Both the position numbers and the translations under genes were made by a program. Under the pieces are notes generated by a model, which was not told the origin of the DNA, made no database searches, and saw only the letters and a program-made list of their open reading frames with translations. 64,000 nt of DNA from Rhodospirillales bacterium (GTDB taxonomy: Bacteria; Pseudomonadota; Alphaproteobacteria; Reyranellales; Reyranellaceae), in the NCBI GenBank assembly GCA_016699855.1, contig CP064988.1, positions 248,001 to 312,000 on the forward strand, given 5' to 3'. Positions 63,510 to 64,000 of this stretch are shown one piece after another; position 1 is the stretch's first letter, and the number at the start of each line of letters is the position of its first letter.

Positions 63510-63872
63510 GTGGCCGGCGGAATCTCGATCCATGTCGTCGACGTCAGCCGCGGCGTGCCGGCGCACGGCCTCCGGGTGGCGCTGCGCCGGTTGTCGGACG
63601 GCGCCGTCGCGACGCTGTTCGAGGGCGCGGTCGACGCCCGCGGCCTGCTGCCGATGCCGCCCTCGATCGGCGACACGCCGCAGCCCGCCGGTGTCTACGA
63701 GGCGGTGTTCGCGATCGGCGCCTACTACCGCGCGCGCGATCCCGCGGCGGCGACGCCGGCCTTCGTCGAGGACGCGACGTTCCGCTTCGGCATCGCCGAG
63801 CCGTCGCAGCACTACCATCTGCCTCTCAAGATGACGGCGTGGGGCTATTCGCTGTTCCGCGGCGGCGCCTAG
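63510..63872 (+). CDS. uraH: 5-Hydroxyisourate hydrolase (transthyretin-like)
   Basis: This 120-residue protein is a transthyretin-like hydrolase: GISIHVVDVSRGVPAHGL, then GVYEAVFAIGAYYRA, then HYHLPLKMTAWGYSLFRGG, where the end corresponds to the YRGS signature (FRGG here). It converts 5-hydroxyisourate to OHCU in urate breakdown. I choose GTG 63510, since GAGGGAG lies 6 bp before it and the family starts here; GTG 63471 is the longer option. The altered last motif (YRGS to FRGG) deserves notice. No other uric acid gene is in view. Confidence 0.85.
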   Translation: MAGGISIHVVDVSRGVPAHGLRVALRRLSDGAVATLFEGAVDARGLLPMPPSIGDTPQPAGVYEAVFAIGAYYRARDPAAATPAFVEDATFRFGIAEPSQHYHLPLKMTAWGYSLFRGGA

Positions 63873-63982
63873 GTCCGCCCTCGCGCCGATGTGAACCGCC
63901 GGACGCTGACGCCGGGATCGCCGCGTGCGAGATTCCAAGGCGCCGCCGGCCGCTCCGGCCGGCCTCGACAGGAGATCGCGCG

Positions 63983-64000
63983 ATGCCGGTTCCCGCGGGC
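63983..64000 (+). CDS. Possible start of a further gene (truncated by window edge)
   Basis: An ATG at 63983 has AGGAG 8 bp before it and opens a frame (MPVPAG) that leaves the window. The 110 bp between uraH and this point hold nothing else I can support. Too short for any product call. Confidence 0.35.

Overview
The window reads as chromosomal DNA of a high-GC alphaproteobacterium. Genes are densely packed, often with ATGA or GTGA stop/start overlaps, and show strong G/C bias at third codon positions. Lineage markers are two EipB/DUF1849 envelope proteins, a DUF2794 protein, and the gene order dnaB-alr-(mlaEF)-radA-cvpA-purF, which is familiar from this class. I cannot name a genus from the sequence alone.

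Layout. 1-3.6 kb (minus): a CoxD/CoxE/XdhC/molybdopterin-binding accessory operon for maturing a molybdenum hydroxylase; the enzyme subunits are not in the window. 3.8-6.8 kb (plus): an SDR oxidoreductase, a PlsC-type acyltransferase behind a recognisable promoter, and a cyclopropane fatty acid synthase. 7-21.6 kb: a housekeeping block with dnaB, trmO, alr, mlaEF, a possible Cys-His hydrolase of unknown function, radA, cvpA, purF, an SDR, der, bamB, a YfgM-like TPR protein and DUF2794. 21.6-26.6 kb: a TetR-regulated RND efflux operon. 26.6-28.5 kb: rpmG with its own promoter and terminator, then an aldehyde dehydrogenase.

28.7-36.7 kb is the accessory region. It holds a RelE/ParE-type toxin-antitoxin pair, then a 4.2-kb, visibly less GC-rich insert carrying one gene for a 1,328-residue Rad50/SMC-like ATPase with a CxxC hook and a C-terminal region resembling the S24/LexA fold. 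The insert sits between two 144-bp direct repeats that are copies of the 3' end of a citrate synthase-family gene. Beyond it lie that gene, a truncated methyltransferase fused to a broken IS481-type transposase, and palindromic repeats. This insert is my best candidate for an undescribed, possibly defensive, system.

37-41.5 kb: a ROK sugar kinase with an odd insertion, a tandem EipB pair, a 2-hydroxyacid dehydrogenase and a lipoprotein. 41.7-53.1 kb (minus): two giant RTX calcium-binding proteins of 1,592 and about 2,162 residues that share a C-terminal module. 53.4-64 kb: tRNA-Asn, a Nudix hydrolase, ribokinase, then a sulfur/amino-acid group (cysK, alanyl-tRNA editing protein, sulfurtransferase, cystathionine beta-lyase), Zur, hisI, an isocitrate lyase/PEP mutase-family enzyme and 5-hydroxyisourate hydrolase.

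Caution: at least five genes (alr, purF, the larger RTX gene, ribokinase, the transposase) are each interrupted by one single-base indel, mostly in G/C runs. Two of these are core genes, so sequencing or assembly error is the likeliest cause; I annotate their full reconstructed spans.
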